Shown here: positions 16,403 to 26,476 of the stretch, piece after piece | Layout of the letters: the number at the start of each line of letters is the position of its first letter | How positions within the stretch are numbered: position 1 is the stretch's first letter | Assembly (NCBI RefSeq): GCF_020281205.1 | Contig: NZ_JACXZC010000009.1 | Coordinates: 30,565-94,564, forward strand | Origin: Empedobacter stercoris | GTDB lineage: Bacteria > Bacteroidota > Bacteroidia > Flavobacteriales > Weeksellaceae | Length of the DNA: 64,000 nt | Direction: 5' to 3' | Program-made: the position numbers and the translations under genes | The notes under the pieces: model-generated | What the model was told of the DNA's origin: nothing | The model's database searches: none | The model's input: only the letters and a program-made list of their open reading frames with translations

Positions 16403-17683
16403 TTAGATATTCTCAAGTAAGTCAAGTCTCATGCCATGAGAGCCTTTTATTAAAATATTTTTAGTTTTAATAGGATTATCAATCAAGTATTTTTCGAAAG
16501 CTTTGCGATCTTCAAATTTTTTAACGTTCGGATTTGTTGTAATTGTTTCAGAAAAATGATGTCCTAAAATAAAGATTTGATCAAAATTTAAACGTTCAGC
16601 CAAGTCTAAAACACGTTGATGTTCTGTCTTAGCTTCATCACCAAGCTCGAACATATCACCAATTATAATTGTTTTAGAACCTTCAAATTTGACAAAATTA
16701 TTGAGTGAAGCTTCCATACTACTTGGATTTGCATTATAAGCATCCATCACAATTTTATAATTTTCTTTATTGATAATTTGCGAACGATTATTTGAAGGAA
16801 AGTAATTTTCGATTCCATTTTTGATTGATTCAGCATCTATTCCAAAATATTGACCAATAGCAATCGCACATGAAATGTTACTAAAATTATAATTTCCAGT
16901 CAAATGAGAATGAATATCTAAATTTTTGTATTTAACAGCAAGGTATTCCGTTTTGTTTTCGATTAATTCGATTTGTACATCTGTATTATTCTGATCAGAA
17001 AAAGTGATTCGGTTAATATCGGCAGTTTTTTCTACTTGAATAGGATCGTTATAATTGACAAATGCAGTTTTTTTATTTGCTCTAAGAAAATCATACAATT
17101 CAGATTTTCCTTTAATCACGCCTTCAATTCCACCGAAACCTTCTAAATGAGCTTTTCCAAAGTTGGTGATATAACCGAAATCAGGTTGAGAAATAGAGGC
17201 TAACAATTCTATTTCCTTTTGATGATTTGCACCCATTTCAATTACAGCGATTTCTGTATCTTCTGGAATAGATAATATCGTTAAAGGAACACCAATGTGG
17301 TTATTCAAATTTCCGAATGTATAATGCGTTTTAAATTTTTCCTTCAAAACAGCCGAAATTAATTCTTTTGTTGTTGTTTTTCCATTAGAACCTGTTAAAC
17401 CAATAAATGGAATTTGAAGGTGTTTTCGGTACATTCTTGCTAAGTCTTGTAGAGTTTCTAAAGCATTGTGAACTAAAAAAATATTTTGACTGTTATTTTC
17501 ATATTCTTTTTCATCTACAATTGCCAACATTGCACCTTGATTTATAGCTTCTTGTGCAAATGTATTTCCGTTGAAATTTGCCCCTTTTAAAGCAAAAAAG
17601 ATACAATCTTTTGAGATGTTACGTGTATCTGTCGTAACGTTTTTCGATTTTAGAAATTGTTCGAATATTTCTGCTGTATTCAT
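16403..17683 (-). CDS. murF: UDP-N-acetylmuramoyl-tripeptide--D-alanyl-D-alanine ligase
   Basis: A 426-residue Mur ligase that adds D-Ala-D-Ala to UDP-MurNAc-tripeptide, the last cytoplasmic step in making the peptidoglycan precursor. The N-terminal substrate domain includes STDTR-like TTDTRNISKDCIFFALKG. The central ATPase domain carries the P-loop GLTGSNGKTTTKEL at about residue 96, then NNHIGVPLTIL and IEMGANHQKEIELL. The C-terminal Rossmann domain includes DAYNANPSSMEASL. Length is normal. A Bacteroidota -7 element lies about 70 bp upstream (17755-17762). In related genomes murF often lies near gldJ, as it does here with one GNAT gene inserted between. Confidence 0.95.
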   Translation of the reverse strand: MNTAEIFEQFLKSKNVTTDTRNISKDCIFFALKGANFNGNTFAQEAINQGAMLAIVDEKEYENNSQNIFLVHNALETLQDLARMYRKHLQIPFIGLTGSNGKTTTKELISAVLKEKFKTHYTFGNLNNHIGVPLTILSIPEDTEIAVIEMGANHQKEIELLASISQPDFGYITNFGKAHLEGFGGIEGVIKGKSELYDFLRANKKTAFVNYNDPIQVEKTADINRITFSDQNNTDVQIELIENKTEYLAVKYKNLDIHSHLTGNYNFSNISCAIAIGQYFGIDAESIKNGIENYFPSNNRSQIINKENYKIVMDAYNANPSSMEASLNNFVKFEGSKTIIIGDMFELGDEAKTEHQRVLDLAERLNFDQIFILGHHFSETITTNPNVKKFEDRKAFEKYLIDNPIKTKNILIKGSHGMRLDLLENI

Positions 17684-17754
17684 GTAATCTAAATAAAATA
17701 GAAGATAAATTTCTTTTGCAAAATTGACAAAGAAATAATTGTTATTGTTCTGTA

Positions 17755-17762
17755 CAAATATA
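17755..17762 (-). promoter_or_regulatory. -7 promoter element TATATTTG for murF
   Basis: Read on the minus strand this is TATATTTG, an exact match to the Bacteroidota -7 consensus TAnnTTTG, about 72 bp upstream of the murF start. No clear -33 TTTG is seen at the proper distance. Confidence 0.5.
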
Positions 17763-17904
17763 AAATTTATTGAATCGTTTTTGTGATTTAAAGGAAGTAT
17801 TTTACGATAATTGCAAAATATTTGATGAGATAAATCTTGGTGTAGTTTATTTATCTGGTTTAATTGTTATATTGAAAAATTACTGCTTGCATTTTAATTA
17901 AAGA

Positions 17905-18429
17905 ATGAAAATAAAAGAGATTACTATAGATAATTTAGAAACAGAACGTTTGCTTCTCGTGCCATTTACAATTGATATTTGCGAAGATATGTTGTACAAT
18001 GATTATCGTATTTTAGAAGAGAAGGGGTTTCTAAAAGGAAAAGATTGGCCCGATCAAGATATGATGGATACAATACCTAAGATTATTCAAAAATTGTTAA
18101 TCCATAATTATGTTACGGGGTTTGAATCGTGGATGATTATTAAAAAGGATACAAAAGAAATAATTGGTGATGTAGGTTTTAAAGGTTTTAATGCAGCGGA
18201 TGAAAATGTGGATATTGGTTATGGAATAATAAGAGAGGAGAGAAGGAAAGGTTATGCAGAGGAAGCGTGCACAGAATTGATTAGATGGGCATTTTCTCAA
18301 GAAATAGTGAAAGAGGTAACAGCAAAATCTTTCTCAGATAATTTTAAATCAATTAATCTTTTGAAGAAACTTGGTTTCGAAAAAGTAGTAGAACATAATG
18401 GTTTTACATATTGGTCTTTAACTCAATAA
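17905..18429 (+). CDS. GNAT family N-acetyltransferase
   Basis: A 174-residue acetyltransferase of the RimJ/RimL type. The N-terminal LETERLLLVPFT strand is typical, and the acetyl-CoA-binding region reads GYGIIREERRKGYAEEACTELIRWAF (about residues 112-137), followed by NFKSINLLKKLGFEKV. The acceptor cannot be told from sequence: ribosomal N-termini, small amines or antibiotics are all possible for the family. It sits alone between the divergent murF and convergent gldJ and ends at a bidirectional hairpin. Confidence 0.85.
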   Translation: MKIKEITIDNLETERLLLVPFTIDICEDMLYNDYRILEEKGFLKGKDWPDQDMMDTIPKIIQKLLIHNYVTGFESWMIIKKDTKEIIGDVGFKGFNAADENVDIGYGIIREERRKGYAEEACTELIRWAFSQEIVKEVTAKSFSDNFKSINLLKKLGFEKVVEHNGFTYWSLTQ

Positions 18430-18444
18430 AAGCTAATTATATAC

Positions 18445-18475
18445 ATAAAAAAAACTCGGTTATTAACCGAGTTTT
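18445..18475. terminator. bidirectional terminator between GNAT gene and gldJ
   Basis: A 12-bp perfect stem, AAAACTCGGTTA with its complement, around a single central base, with A and T tails on opposite sides. It serves both convergent genes. Confidence 0.88.
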
Positions 18476-18496
18476 CTTATTTATATAAAAGGATAT

Positions 18497-20131
18497 TTAT
18501 CCTCTACGTTTACGCTTAGATTCGAAGCTACCTGTATATTCTTGAGCTACACGGAAACCAATCCAGTTTGTTGCATTTGCTTGGTGTAAATAACGTCTTT
18601 GTCCAGCATCTATCCAATAGATAGGGTCTTTCCAAGAACCTCCTTTTACAACACGTGTTTCATCAGAAATATCAGAAGTACGATTTGTTGTATCTTTTTC
18701 TAATATAACGCGACCTTTTTCGTCTACCGTAAATTTACGTTGAGGAGCATTATACATATCTTCTGTCGCCTGATTAGCAAAACTACCGTCTTCAACTCTT
18801 GGATTAAGAGAAGAGTTAGGATCACCATCACGATAATTTGTCAAATCGTATTGCGTTTGTTTTTTATATGTGCCAGGTAAACCTTTGTAAACTAATTTAC
18901 CATTGTCTAATGTATCGTATTCTACGTTAGTTTCGTCGTATTTTTCAAAACCACCAGCACCATTATCAATATTAGTTCTGAACACATTACCACGGTAATA
19001 ATTGAAATCATTCGCTTCTTCGTCAATGATTGGACGATAAACATCAGAGACCCATTCTGCAACGTTACCTAACATACCATATAGACCAAAATCATTTGAT
19101 GGATATTTACGAACATCACTTGTAATAGCAGAACCATCGTTTCCAAATCCTCCAATACCTGAATAATCTCCACGACCTTGTTTGAAGTTATCTAAATATT
19201 GACCTCTTTGCGCTCCTTTTGTTACTCTTAAATTATTTTGAGCAACTTCTTTTCCTTTGTATTCGTTGTATTCACGGTTTCCAGGTAAAGCTAAAGCTGC
19301 ATATTCCCATTCAGCCTCAGTAGGTAAACGGAAAGGTTGAACTTCTAAAGAACCTGTTGCACGATTTGCTTTTAGGATACGAGAGTTTTGAGTTTTAATT
19401 TGATTCGCTCTCATAATTTTAGTCGAATCAATAGCTTCATTTACATTCGTGTCGCCTAACTTATATTGTTCTGCATTGAATGTTTTGTTTCCGTAATTGT
19501 ATTCTTCGTTATTATAGTAATCTTTTGATAAGATTCCTTTGTTCATCAAGGCTTTTTCGTTAGCACGATCTGTTAACCAATCACAATAGTTTACTGCTTG
19601 CAACCAAGAAATACCAACTACAGGGTAGTAGCTAAACTCTGGTGAAAACAAGTAATTTTCTGTTGAGAAATCATCTCTTGATAATTGATTATTGAATACC
19701 GTTTCGTCTGGTAAGGCTCCATTATAGATATCCTTGTACTGCGTATCTTCTGGTGGGAAAACAACTTTCAGCCAAGTTAAGTATTCTTTGTATTCGTAGT
19801 TTGTAACCTCAGTTTCACCAATAAAGAAAGATTTTACTTGCATACGAACTGGAGAGTTATTCCAATCGTGTAACACATCATCTTTCGTGATTCCCATTGT
19901 AAAAGACCCACCTTCGATGAAAACCATTCCAGGCCATGCTTTAATGTTTTCTTTCTTTTTACCCGAAAAAAACCAACCTTTACTATCGTTTGGTTTCCAA
20001 CCTGTACGACTTGTGAAATTTTTTGTTCCACCTCCTTTTTTCTTACCTGAACTACTTGCACAACCTACAAATACACTCATTGTAACAGCTGCAAGCGCAA
20101 GAGAAAAAATACGTCCTTTATTCATTTTCAT
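18497..20131 (-). CDS. gldJ: gliding motility/T9SS lipoprotein GldJ
   Basis: A 544-residue outer-membrane-associated lipoprotein. The start is set at the ATG opening MKMNKGRIFSLALAA; the longer frame adds residues that do not fit a signal. The lipobox VFVGC is followed by a Gly/Lys/Ser linker, then a formylglycine-generating-enzyme (SUMF1) fold: AWPGMVFIEGGSFTMG, EVTNYEYKEYLTWL, PVVGISWLQAVNYCDWLT, FRLPTEAEWEYAA, NVAEWVSDVY and GGSWKD with NWIGFRVAQ. This is the GldJ pattern: a paralogue of GldK, needed for gliding and for T9SS function in flavobacteria and not a sulfatase activator. It lies back to back with porU, separated by about 160 bp that must hold both promoters. Confidence 0.93.
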   Translation of the reverse strand: MKMNKGRIFSLALAAVTMSVFVGCASSSGKKKGGGTKNFTSRTGWKPNDSKGWFFSGKKKENIKAWPGMVFIEGGSFTMGITKDDVLHDWNNSPVRMQVKSFFIGETEVTNYEYKEYLTWLKVVFPPEDTQYKDIYNGALPDETVFNNQLSRDDFSTENYLFSPEFSYYPVVGISWLQAVNYCDWLTDRANEKALMNKGILSKDYYNNEEYNYGNKTFNAEQYKLGDTNVNEAIDSTKIMRANQIKTQNSRILKANRATGSLEVQPFRLPTEAEWEYAALALPGNREYNEYKGKEVAQNNLRVTKGAQRGQYLDNFKQGRGDYSGIGGFGNDGSAITSDVRKYPSNDFGLYGMLGNVAEWVSDVYRPIIDEEANDFNYYRGNVFRTNIDNGAGGFEKYDETNVEYDTLDNGKLVYKGLPGTYKKQTQYDLTNYRDGDPNSSLNPRVEDGSFANQATEDMYNAPQRKFTVDEKGRVILEKDTTNRTSDISDETRVVKGGSWKDPIYWIDAGQRRYLHQANATNWIGFRVAQEYTGSFESKRKRRG

Positions 20132-20260
20132 AGAATATTTCTGGTTTTCAAATATTAAATTTAATGCAAATAAAAGCATTTGACATTAATCTTACAACGA
20201 AAAAATGCTTTATTTCTTGTATCTAACGTAAGAATTATTTTTTTATTTTACGATTGAAAA

Positions 20261-20268
20261 TATATTTG
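20261..20268 (+). promoter_or_regulatory. -7 promoter element TATATTTG for porU-porV
   Basis: An exact TAnnTTTG match ending 21 bp before the porU start codon, which implies a leader of roughly 15 nt. No TTTG at the usual -33 distance is clear. Confidence 0.55.
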
Positions 20269-20289
20269 CCAAAATAGCGTTTAACAGAC

Positions 20290-23200
20290 ATGAAGAAATA
20301 TTTTATTTTAGTCGCAACTTTGCTACAATTTCCTCAATTGTTTAGTCAAAATTATAAAATAAATTGGGAGAACAATCAAACAATTTCTTTGACGAATGGA
20401 AATAAAGTGAATGTTCCTTATTTTTCGAACCAAGATCATTATTCGTTGGGAGGTTATTTTCTTCCAGAATTTACGGTGGAATTAAACTCAATAAATAAGG
20501 AAGTTGAGTTAACGAACGTCCAATACAGAGAAGTTCAGAACGAATTAATTGATTTGGACACTTCTTCTATTTCGGATAAAATTAATTTTTCTTCTTATCA
20601 AATTATTGATAAAAATGGTCAACAAAAACTCATCGTTAAAGTTTTGCCATTTATCAAACAAAATAATAAATTTCTACGAATAGAATCTTTTTCGATTATT
20701 CCAAAACAGGTTTCTTCTCAACGAAAAACAGTTGCTCGTTTGACTGATAATTCGACAACAAGTGTTTTGAAATCTGGAGAATGGTACAAAATTAAAGTTT
20801 CAAAAGATGGAGTTTTTAAATTAGATAAAAATTTCTTTACGAAGAACGGAATTCCAACCAACTTCAATCCAAAATCCTTAAAAATTTATGGAAATGGTGA
20901 AGGTCGCTTAATGGAAAATTTGACTATAAATAGAAAAGGCGCCTTGAATGAAATTCCGATTAAATTTGTGGGAGGTGATGATGGAAATTTTGACAACAAT
21001 GACTATGTGTTGTTTTATGCAAAAGGCCCACATCAATGGTATAGAGATCATGCGACAACGTTAAAAGATATCAAACTGCGCTATAATTTATATGATGAGT
21101 CAGCTTATTATTTTATTAGTTTTAATGGAGCAGATGGAAAAAGAGTTGTTGAACAATCTTCAATTTCTGAAACAGCAAATAAAACTTTTTCAACGTTTGA
21201 TAACCTTCAATTTCATGAGAAAGATTCAATCAATTTAAATAGTCTTGGACAAATTTGGGTTGGAGAAAATATTGGATTAAAAGATGGTTTTAGGAAATCA
21301 TTCAAAGCAAATTCTATTGCAAGTGGAGGTGAAGCATATTTACGATATGCTGTTGTAGGAAAAAATGCAAATAATAATTCATATGCAATAAATATAAATG
21401 GTCAAACATTTTCTGGTAGTTTAGGATCTTCAGAATTTACAAGAGTTTTGGAAGATAAATCTTTATCACTGACTTCTAATTCGATTGATATTTCGGTTAC
21501 TTCTTCGGGAGCAAATCCGTCTGCATTGGCTTATTTAGACTATTTGCAGTTACGTTTCAAAGATAATTTAAGTTATACGAACGAGCAATTTACATTTCGT
21601 TTTTTAGAAAATATTAATGATAATAACGTAAATGCTTTTACGTTAAATAATTCTTCTAATGTAACTGTTTGGAATGTTTCTGATATTCATTTGATTTCTG
21701 CTCTATCTCCTGAAAGCAATTTGTATAAGTTTAGAACAACTATTCCAAATGAGTTTGTTGCTTTCCGTGATGAACATGCTTATAATGAAGTAAATTTTGT
21801 AGGACGAGTTCCAAATCAGGATATTCGTAGTTTGACAGATATTAATTATGTTGTGATCACGCATCCTAAATATATGGATCAAGCACAGCGTTTGGCAAAA
21901 TTTAGAGAAAATCATGATAAGATAAATGTTGCCGTTGTGACAACAGATCAAGTATATAATGATTTTTCTTCTGGTAGTCAAGATCCAATTGCGATACGAG
22001 ATTTTTTAAAGTTTTTGAAAGATAATCCAAGTCCAAACTTAGAATACGCAGTATTATTTGGTGCAACAACGTATGATCCAAAAAATAGGATAAAAGATTT
22101 CACTAATTATATTCCAACATTTACAGACGAACCTTCAACAAATATAGATGTTGCTATTGCAACAGATGATTATTTTGCAATGTTGAAAGATGAAGTAGAA
22201 ATACTACCAAATAATGTTGATGGTGTTTATAAATATGATGCTCGCTGGTTTGATATAGCTGTTGGTCGAATTCCTGCATCAAATTCTACAGAAGCGAAAG
22301 TTTTAGTGGATAAAATCATTTCGTATTATGATAAAGTTCAAGGCAAAGGAACTTCATATGGAGATTGGAGAACTAAGATTGTGGCAGTTACAGACAATGA
22401 TAATAATGTAAATACGCCAGCTTTTAATACTTCTATAGATGATGAGTTTACTAAAACAGAAAATCAAATTTATACGGTAAACAAAATATACACAGGTGCT
22501 CATCAACCCGAAGGTACATCGGCAGGTGTTCGCTATCCAACGGTTAATCAGGCGATATTAAATGGAATTGAATTAGGCTCTAATTTCTTGATGTATTATG
22601 GACATGGTGGTCCACGAAGTTGGGCACAAGAACGTATTATTACCGCAGAAGAATTAACAGGTTTGTCTAATTTTAGTGCTGCTTATTCGCGATTACCTAT
22701 TGTAACAACTGTTACATGTGATTTTACGATTTGGGATTTACCGCAGTATAATTCAGCAGGTGAAATGATGTTGAAAAATACAAATGGAGGGGCATTGTCA
22801 ATGATTACAACAAACCGTCCTATTGGAACAGGGTATGGAGATAATATGAATGGACATTTAATTCGAGAATTTTTCAAAAAAGATGGTTTAGAAAATCAAA
22901 CAATTGGTAAAGCATTGAATGAAGCTAAAAAATATTGTCCACCAGAAAAAACCTCTTGCGGTTGGTATTCTCAAGGAAATCACAAAAGTGTTAGTATTTT
23001 GGGAGATCCTATGTTAGCTATTCATCGTCCGCAACAAGAGATTGAAATTTTAAGCATCGAAAATAAAAAAGGTGTAGATATTTTAGGAGGAGGAAAATTA
23101 CAAGCCTTAGATTTTGTAACGATTAAAGGAAAAGTAAATCAATTATCATCTTCTTCTGTAGACAATACATTTTCAGGTAAAATAGCGGTAAGTCTTTTTG

Positions 23201-24204
23201 AGAAAGAGGAAATAAAAACCTTGTTAAGTGAAGGGAGTAATAATGTAGGTAAAACATTCAAAACAGAAAATAAAACGATTTATAAAGGAACTGGAAAAGT
23301 AGAAAATGGAGAATTTACGATTCAATTTTATGTGCCGAAAGATATTAATTACGAATTAGGAGATCGAAAATTAAAATTCTACGCTTGGGACGAAAAAGAT
23401 GGAAAAGACGCCTCTACTTTAGAAATTGTTTCGATGGAAGGAATCAATGATGAAGTTCTTAATGATGATTGTTCAGTATCTCAAGATAATTGTCCACAAG
23501 GAAAATTATACATGAACAATTTAAATTTTGCCAATGGTGGAATTACAGATCGTTCGCCTTATTTGGTTGGTTGTTTAACTGATAATACAGGAATTAATGC
23601 AACAGGATCTGGTATAGGACATGATATTGTAGCAACAATAGATGGTAAAGTTCAAGATGCATATGTGTTAAACGAATATTATGATGGAGGTGATGCAAAT
23701 CCTTGTATCAATAAAGATTTCGAAGATTATCAGAAAGGTCAAGTTATGTATCAATTAAAAAATTTAGAACTTGGTCAACATACCGTAAATCTTAAATTTT
23801 GGGACATCAACAATAATTCGAATACTGCAACGTTAGACTTTGTAGTAATGGAAAATGGAACGGGACAATTGCATATTGATAAATTACTAAATTGGCCTAA
23901 TCCATTTACAAAGAATACCTTTTTCCATTTCGAACATAACTGTGATTCTGAGTTAGATGTAATGGTTCAGATTTTTACCATTTCGGGTAAATTAGTCAAA
24001 ACACTACGTCAAACCGTTTCTGCAGAACCTTTCCGAGAAGGATATCGTACAGGAAAATATGCGATAGAATGGGATGGTTTGGATGATTTTGGAGACAAAA
24101 TAGGAAAAGGTGTTTATATTTACAAAGTCAATGTAAAAGGTGTTGACGATACCGTATGTAAAGGTTCAGCAGCAGCAGTTGAAAAATTAGTTATTTTAAA
24201 ATAA
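20290..24204 (+). CDS. porU: type IX secretion system sortase PorU
   Basis: A 1304-residue cell-surface cysteine protease of the gingipain (C25) type. It cuts the C-terminal sorting domain from T9SS cargo and attaches the cargo to the surface. A signal peptide (MKKYFILVATLLQFPQLFSQ) precedes a long beta-rich N-terminal part. The caspase-like domain holds the catalytic His772 in MYYGHGGPRSW and Cys810 in VTTVTCDFTIWD. An Ig-like region follows, and the protein ends in its own sorting-like domain (LLNWPNPFTKNTFFHFEH, then GKGVYIYKVNVKG), which in PorU is retained. Length is typical. porV follows 33 bp downstream in the same operon, the usual arrangement, since PorU is docked on PorV. Confidence 0.95.
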   Translation: MKKYFILVATLLQFPQLFSQNYKINWENNQTISLTNGNKVNVPYFSNQDHYSLGGYFLPEFTVELNSINKEVELTNVQYREVQNELIDLDTSSISDKINFSSYQIIDKNGQQKLIVKVLPFIKQNNKFLRIESFSIIPKQVSSQRKTVARLTDNSTTSVLKSGEWYKIKVSKDGVFKLDKNFFTKNGIPTNFNPKSLKIYGNGEGRLMENLTINRKGALNEIPIKFVGGDDGNFDNNDYVLFYAKGPHQWYRDHATTLKDIKLRYNLYDESAYYFISFNGADGKRVVEQSSISETANKTFSTFDNLQFHEKDSINLNSLGQIWVGENIGLKDGFRKSFKANSIASGGEAYLRYAVVGKNANNNSYAININGQTFSGSLGSSEFTRVLEDKSLSLTSNSIDISVTSSGANPSALAYLDYLQLRFKDNLSYTNEQFTFRFLENINDNNVNAFTLNNSSNVTVWNVSDIHLISALSPESNLYKFRTTIPNEFVAFRDEHAYNEVNFVGRVPNQDIRSLTDINYVVITHPKYMDQAQRLAKFRENHDKINVAVVTTDQVYNDFSSGSQDPIAIRDFLKFLKDNPSPNLEYAVLFGATTYDPKNRIKDFTNYIPTFTDEPSTNIDVAIATDDYFAMLKDEVEILPNNVDGVYKYDARWFDIAVGRIPASNSTEAKVLVDKIISYYDKVQGKGTSYGDWRTKIVAVTDNDNNVNTPAFNTSIDDEFTKTENQIYTVNKIYTGAHQPEGTSAGVRYPTVNQAILNGIELGSNFLMYYGHGGPRSWAQERIITAEELTGLSNFSAAYSRLPIVTTVTCDFTIWDLPQYNSAGEMMLKNTNGGALSMITTNRPIGTGYGDNMNGHLIREFFKKDGLENQTIGKALNEAKKYCPPEKTSCGWYSQGNHKSVSILGDPMLAIHRPQQEIEILSIENKKGVDILGGGKLQALDFVTIKGKVNQLSSSSVDNTFSGKIAVSLFEKEEIKTLLSEGSNNVGKTFKTENKTIYKGTGKVENGEFTIQFYVPKDINYELGDRKLKFYAWDEKDGKDASTLEIVSMEGINDEVLNDDCSVSQDNCPQGKLYMNNLNFANGGITDRSPYLVGCLTDNTGINATGSGIGHDIVATIDGKVQDAYVLNEYYDGGDANPCINKDFEDYQKGQVMYQLKNLELGQHTVNLKFWDINNNSNTATLDFVVMENGTGQLHIDKLLNWPNPFTKNTFFHFEHNCDSELDVMVQIFTISGKLVKTLRQTVSAEPFREGYRTGKYAIEWDGLDDFGDKIGKGVYIYKVNVKGVDDTVCKGSAAAVEKLVILK

Positions 24205-24237
24205 TAGAAAAATAAAAATATAATCAATATAACACGA

Positions 24238-25437
24238 ATGAAAAAAATTACCGCAAGCTTATTGATTTTAGCATCGGCTTTTACCTATGCTCAAGATACA
24301 GGAAGTAATAATACAGATAAAGATTATACAAAATCAAATCCAATTTTAACGGGAGCACCATTTTTAAGAATCCCACCTGATGCACGTGCAGGAGGTTTAG
24401 GAGATCAAGGTGTTGCGACATCGGCGGATAACTATTCTCAGTATTGGAATGCTGCTAAATTTGCTTTTGCACCAGATTACTCTGGAGTAGCGTTCACCTA
24501 TACGCCATATATGAGTTCATTAACAAACGATGTTTTCTTGTTAAACGCCTCTTACTATACTTTTTTAGGACAAGATGAACGTAGTACATTAGGAGCGAGT
24601 ATTTATTACTTTAAAATGGGTGATATTGAATTGAACGAAGAACATGGAGGTACAATTTATCCTATGGGAACATCAAAACCAAATGAATTTTCGATCGACT
24701 TATCGTATGGTTTACGTTTAACAGATAACTATTCGATGGCAGTTACAGGTCGTTTTATTCGTTCAGACATATTTAACGGAGTTGATGACGCTACAGTTCA
24801 ACCAGCTAATACTTTCGCGGTAGATTTAGCTGGTTATTACCAATCAGAAACAATGGATACAAATAATTTTGAAGGTAAATTACGTGGAGGTTTCCAAATT
24901 TCTAATATTGGTCCTAAATTAGATTATTCAAATTCAGAAGAGAACGCATCTTATTTGCCAACAACATTACGTTTAGGAGTTGGTTATGATTTTAAATTTG
25001 ATGATTACAATAAAGTAGCTATCACAACAGAGTTTTCTAAATTGTTAGTTCCAACACCTCAATATGAATATGATGAAGAAGGGAATATAACAAATAGTTA
25101 CATCCCAAATAAAGGTGTAATGGAAGGTATCTTTAGTTCTTTTGGTGATGCACCAGGAGGAGGAAGCGAAGAATTAAAAGAAATTACGTATTCAGTTGGT
25201 GCAGAGTATTCTTACAACGATGCTTTATTTATACGTGCAGGTTATTTCCACGAAAGCCCAATGAAAGGGGATCGCCAGCATTTAACATTAGGTTTAGGGC
25301 TTAAATACAATGCTTTTGCATTTAATGCTTCTTACTTAATTCCAATGTCAGAAACGAACAATGCCTTAGAAAATACATTACGTTTTGGTATTGCGTGGAA
25401 CTTTGGAGGAGAAACTCAAAACAGTTACGATTACTAA
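24238..25437 (+). CDS. porV: type IX secretion system outer-membrane protein PorV (LptO)
   Basis: A 399-residue outer-membrane beta barrel of the FadL-like type. It has a signal peptide (MKKITASLLILASAFTYAQ), then the conserved opening PFLRIPPDARAGGLGDQGVATSADNYSQYWNAAKFAF, which is characteristic of PorV. It ends in an aromatic-rich barrel region. In the T9SS, PorV receives cargo from the translocon and presents it to PorU for sorting-domain cleavage. It directly follows porU and is closed by a strong terminator, so porU and porV form a two-gene operon. Confidence 0.95.
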   Translation: MKKITASLLILASAFTYAQDTGSNNTDKDYTKSNPILTGAPFLRIPPDARAGGLGDQGVATSADNYSQYWNAAKFAFAPDYSGVAFTYTPYMSSLTNDVFLLNASYYTFLGQDERSTLGASIYYFKMGDIELNEEHGGTIYPMGTSKPNEFSIDLSYGLRLTDNYSMAVTGRFIRSDIFNGVDDATVQPANTFAVDLAGYYQSETMDTNNFEGKLRGGFQISNIGPKLDYSNSEENASYLPTTLRLGVGYDFKFDDYNKVAITTEFSKLLVPTPQYEYDEEGNITNSYIPNKGVMEGIFSSFGDAPGGGSEELKEITYSVGAEYSYNDALFIRAGYFHESPMKGDRQHLTLGLGLKYNAFAFNASYLIPMSETNNALENTLRFGIAWNFGGETQNSYDY

Positions 25438-25462
25438 AATCGTTAATATAAAGTTATAAAAG

Positions 25463-25489
25463 AGGTTAGCTATTGGCTAACCTTTTTTT
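25463..25489 (+). terminator. terminator of porU-porV
   Basis: Arms AGGTTAGC and GCTAACCT form an 8-bp stem with a five-base loop, followed by seven T residues. Confidence 0.88.
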
Positions 25490-25561
25490 ATTTGTTAACT
25501 TAAATCAAGTTTTAAAGGCAGGATTAAAACGAACTTTACATGAAATAAAAACGTATACTAT

Positions 25562-26467
25562 ATGTCTAATGTTGGATTAATTTTAGAAGAGAAAGCGGCT
25601 GATATTGGCAACTTTTTAGTGGGTAGATTATTGCCTTTTCGTCAGAAAAGACATGTCGGGCCATTTGTATTTATCGACCATATGGGACCAACAAAGCTGA
25701 AAGATTATCAAAATCTTGATGTAGGTCCACATCCGCATATTGGTTTGTCTACTTTGACGTATTTGTTCGAAGGTGCAATTATGCATCGCGATAGTTTAGG
25801 AACCGAATTGGAGATAAAACCTGGAGCAGTAAATTGGATGACAGCAGGAAAAGGTGTGGTGCACTCGGAGCGTACACCCGAATATTTACGTACAACAGAC
25901 AAAACGCTTCACGGTTTACAAATTTGGGTAGCACTCCCAAAAGAATTAGAAAATATGGAACCGAGTTTTACACATGTTGATGCAGAAAAACTACCAACTT
26001 GGTCAGATGACAATGCAGATTACAGATTGATTGCGGGGAAATTTGGTGAGCACAAATCTGCGGTACCTGTTTATTCGCCAATGTATTTAATCGAAATTAA
26101 AGCGAAAAACACTTTCAATGTCTCGTTAGGAAAAGATCTTTTTGGAGAATCTGCGTTGTATGTTTTAGAAGGCTCTATAAAAGATGCAGGTGAAACCTAT
26201 GGGACGAAACAATTATTGGTTGCCAAAGATGCTAAATTATGTGAATTTGAAATTGAAGCAGGTTCAACGGTTTATATTTTTGGAGGTGAAGAATTACCAG
26301 AAGAACATTTTATTTTTTGGAATTTTGTGAGTTCTTCAAGAGAAACGATCGAAAAAGCAAAAGAAGATTGGGTGAATCACCGATTTCCAAAAGTACCAGG
26401 AGATGACGATTATGTGCCAATGCCACAAGCACAAAAGAATTCAAGAATTAAAGGAAACGAAAAATAA
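25562..26467 (+). CDS. pirin family protein
   Basis: A 301-residue bicupin of the pirin family. The metal-binding N-terminal cupin shows HPHIGLSTLTYLFEGAIMHRDSLG (about residues 59-82) and WMTAGKGVVHSER (about 92-104), giving the His, His, His and Glu ligands. The C-terminal cupin ends near FIFWNFVSSSRE. Some bacterial pirins have quercetinase activity and others bind metabolic enzymes; which applies here is unknown. An OsmC-family gene follows after nine bases, so both are probably one transcript, possibly concerned with oxidative or electrophile stress. Confidence 0.9.
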   Translation: MSNVGLILEEKAADIGNFLVGRLLPFRQKRHVGPFVFIDHMGPTKLKDYQNLDVGPHPHIGLSTLTYLFEGAIMHRDSLGTELEIKPGAVNWMTAGKGVVHSERTPEYLRTTDKTLHGLQIWVALPKELENMEPSFTHVDAEKLPTWSDDNADYRLIAGKFGEHKSAVPVYSPMYLIEIKAKNTFNVSLGKDLFGESALYVLEGSIKDAGETYGTKQLLVAKDAKLCEFEIEAGSTVYIFGGEELPEEHFIFWNFVSSSRETIEKAKEDWVNHRFPKVPGDDDYVPMPQAQKNSRIKGNEK

Positions 26468-26476
26468 ATAAATAAA

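Noticed and set aside
20132..20179. Extension of GldJ upstream to 20179
   Set aside because: It would put 16 extra residues before a good lipoprotein signal peptide.
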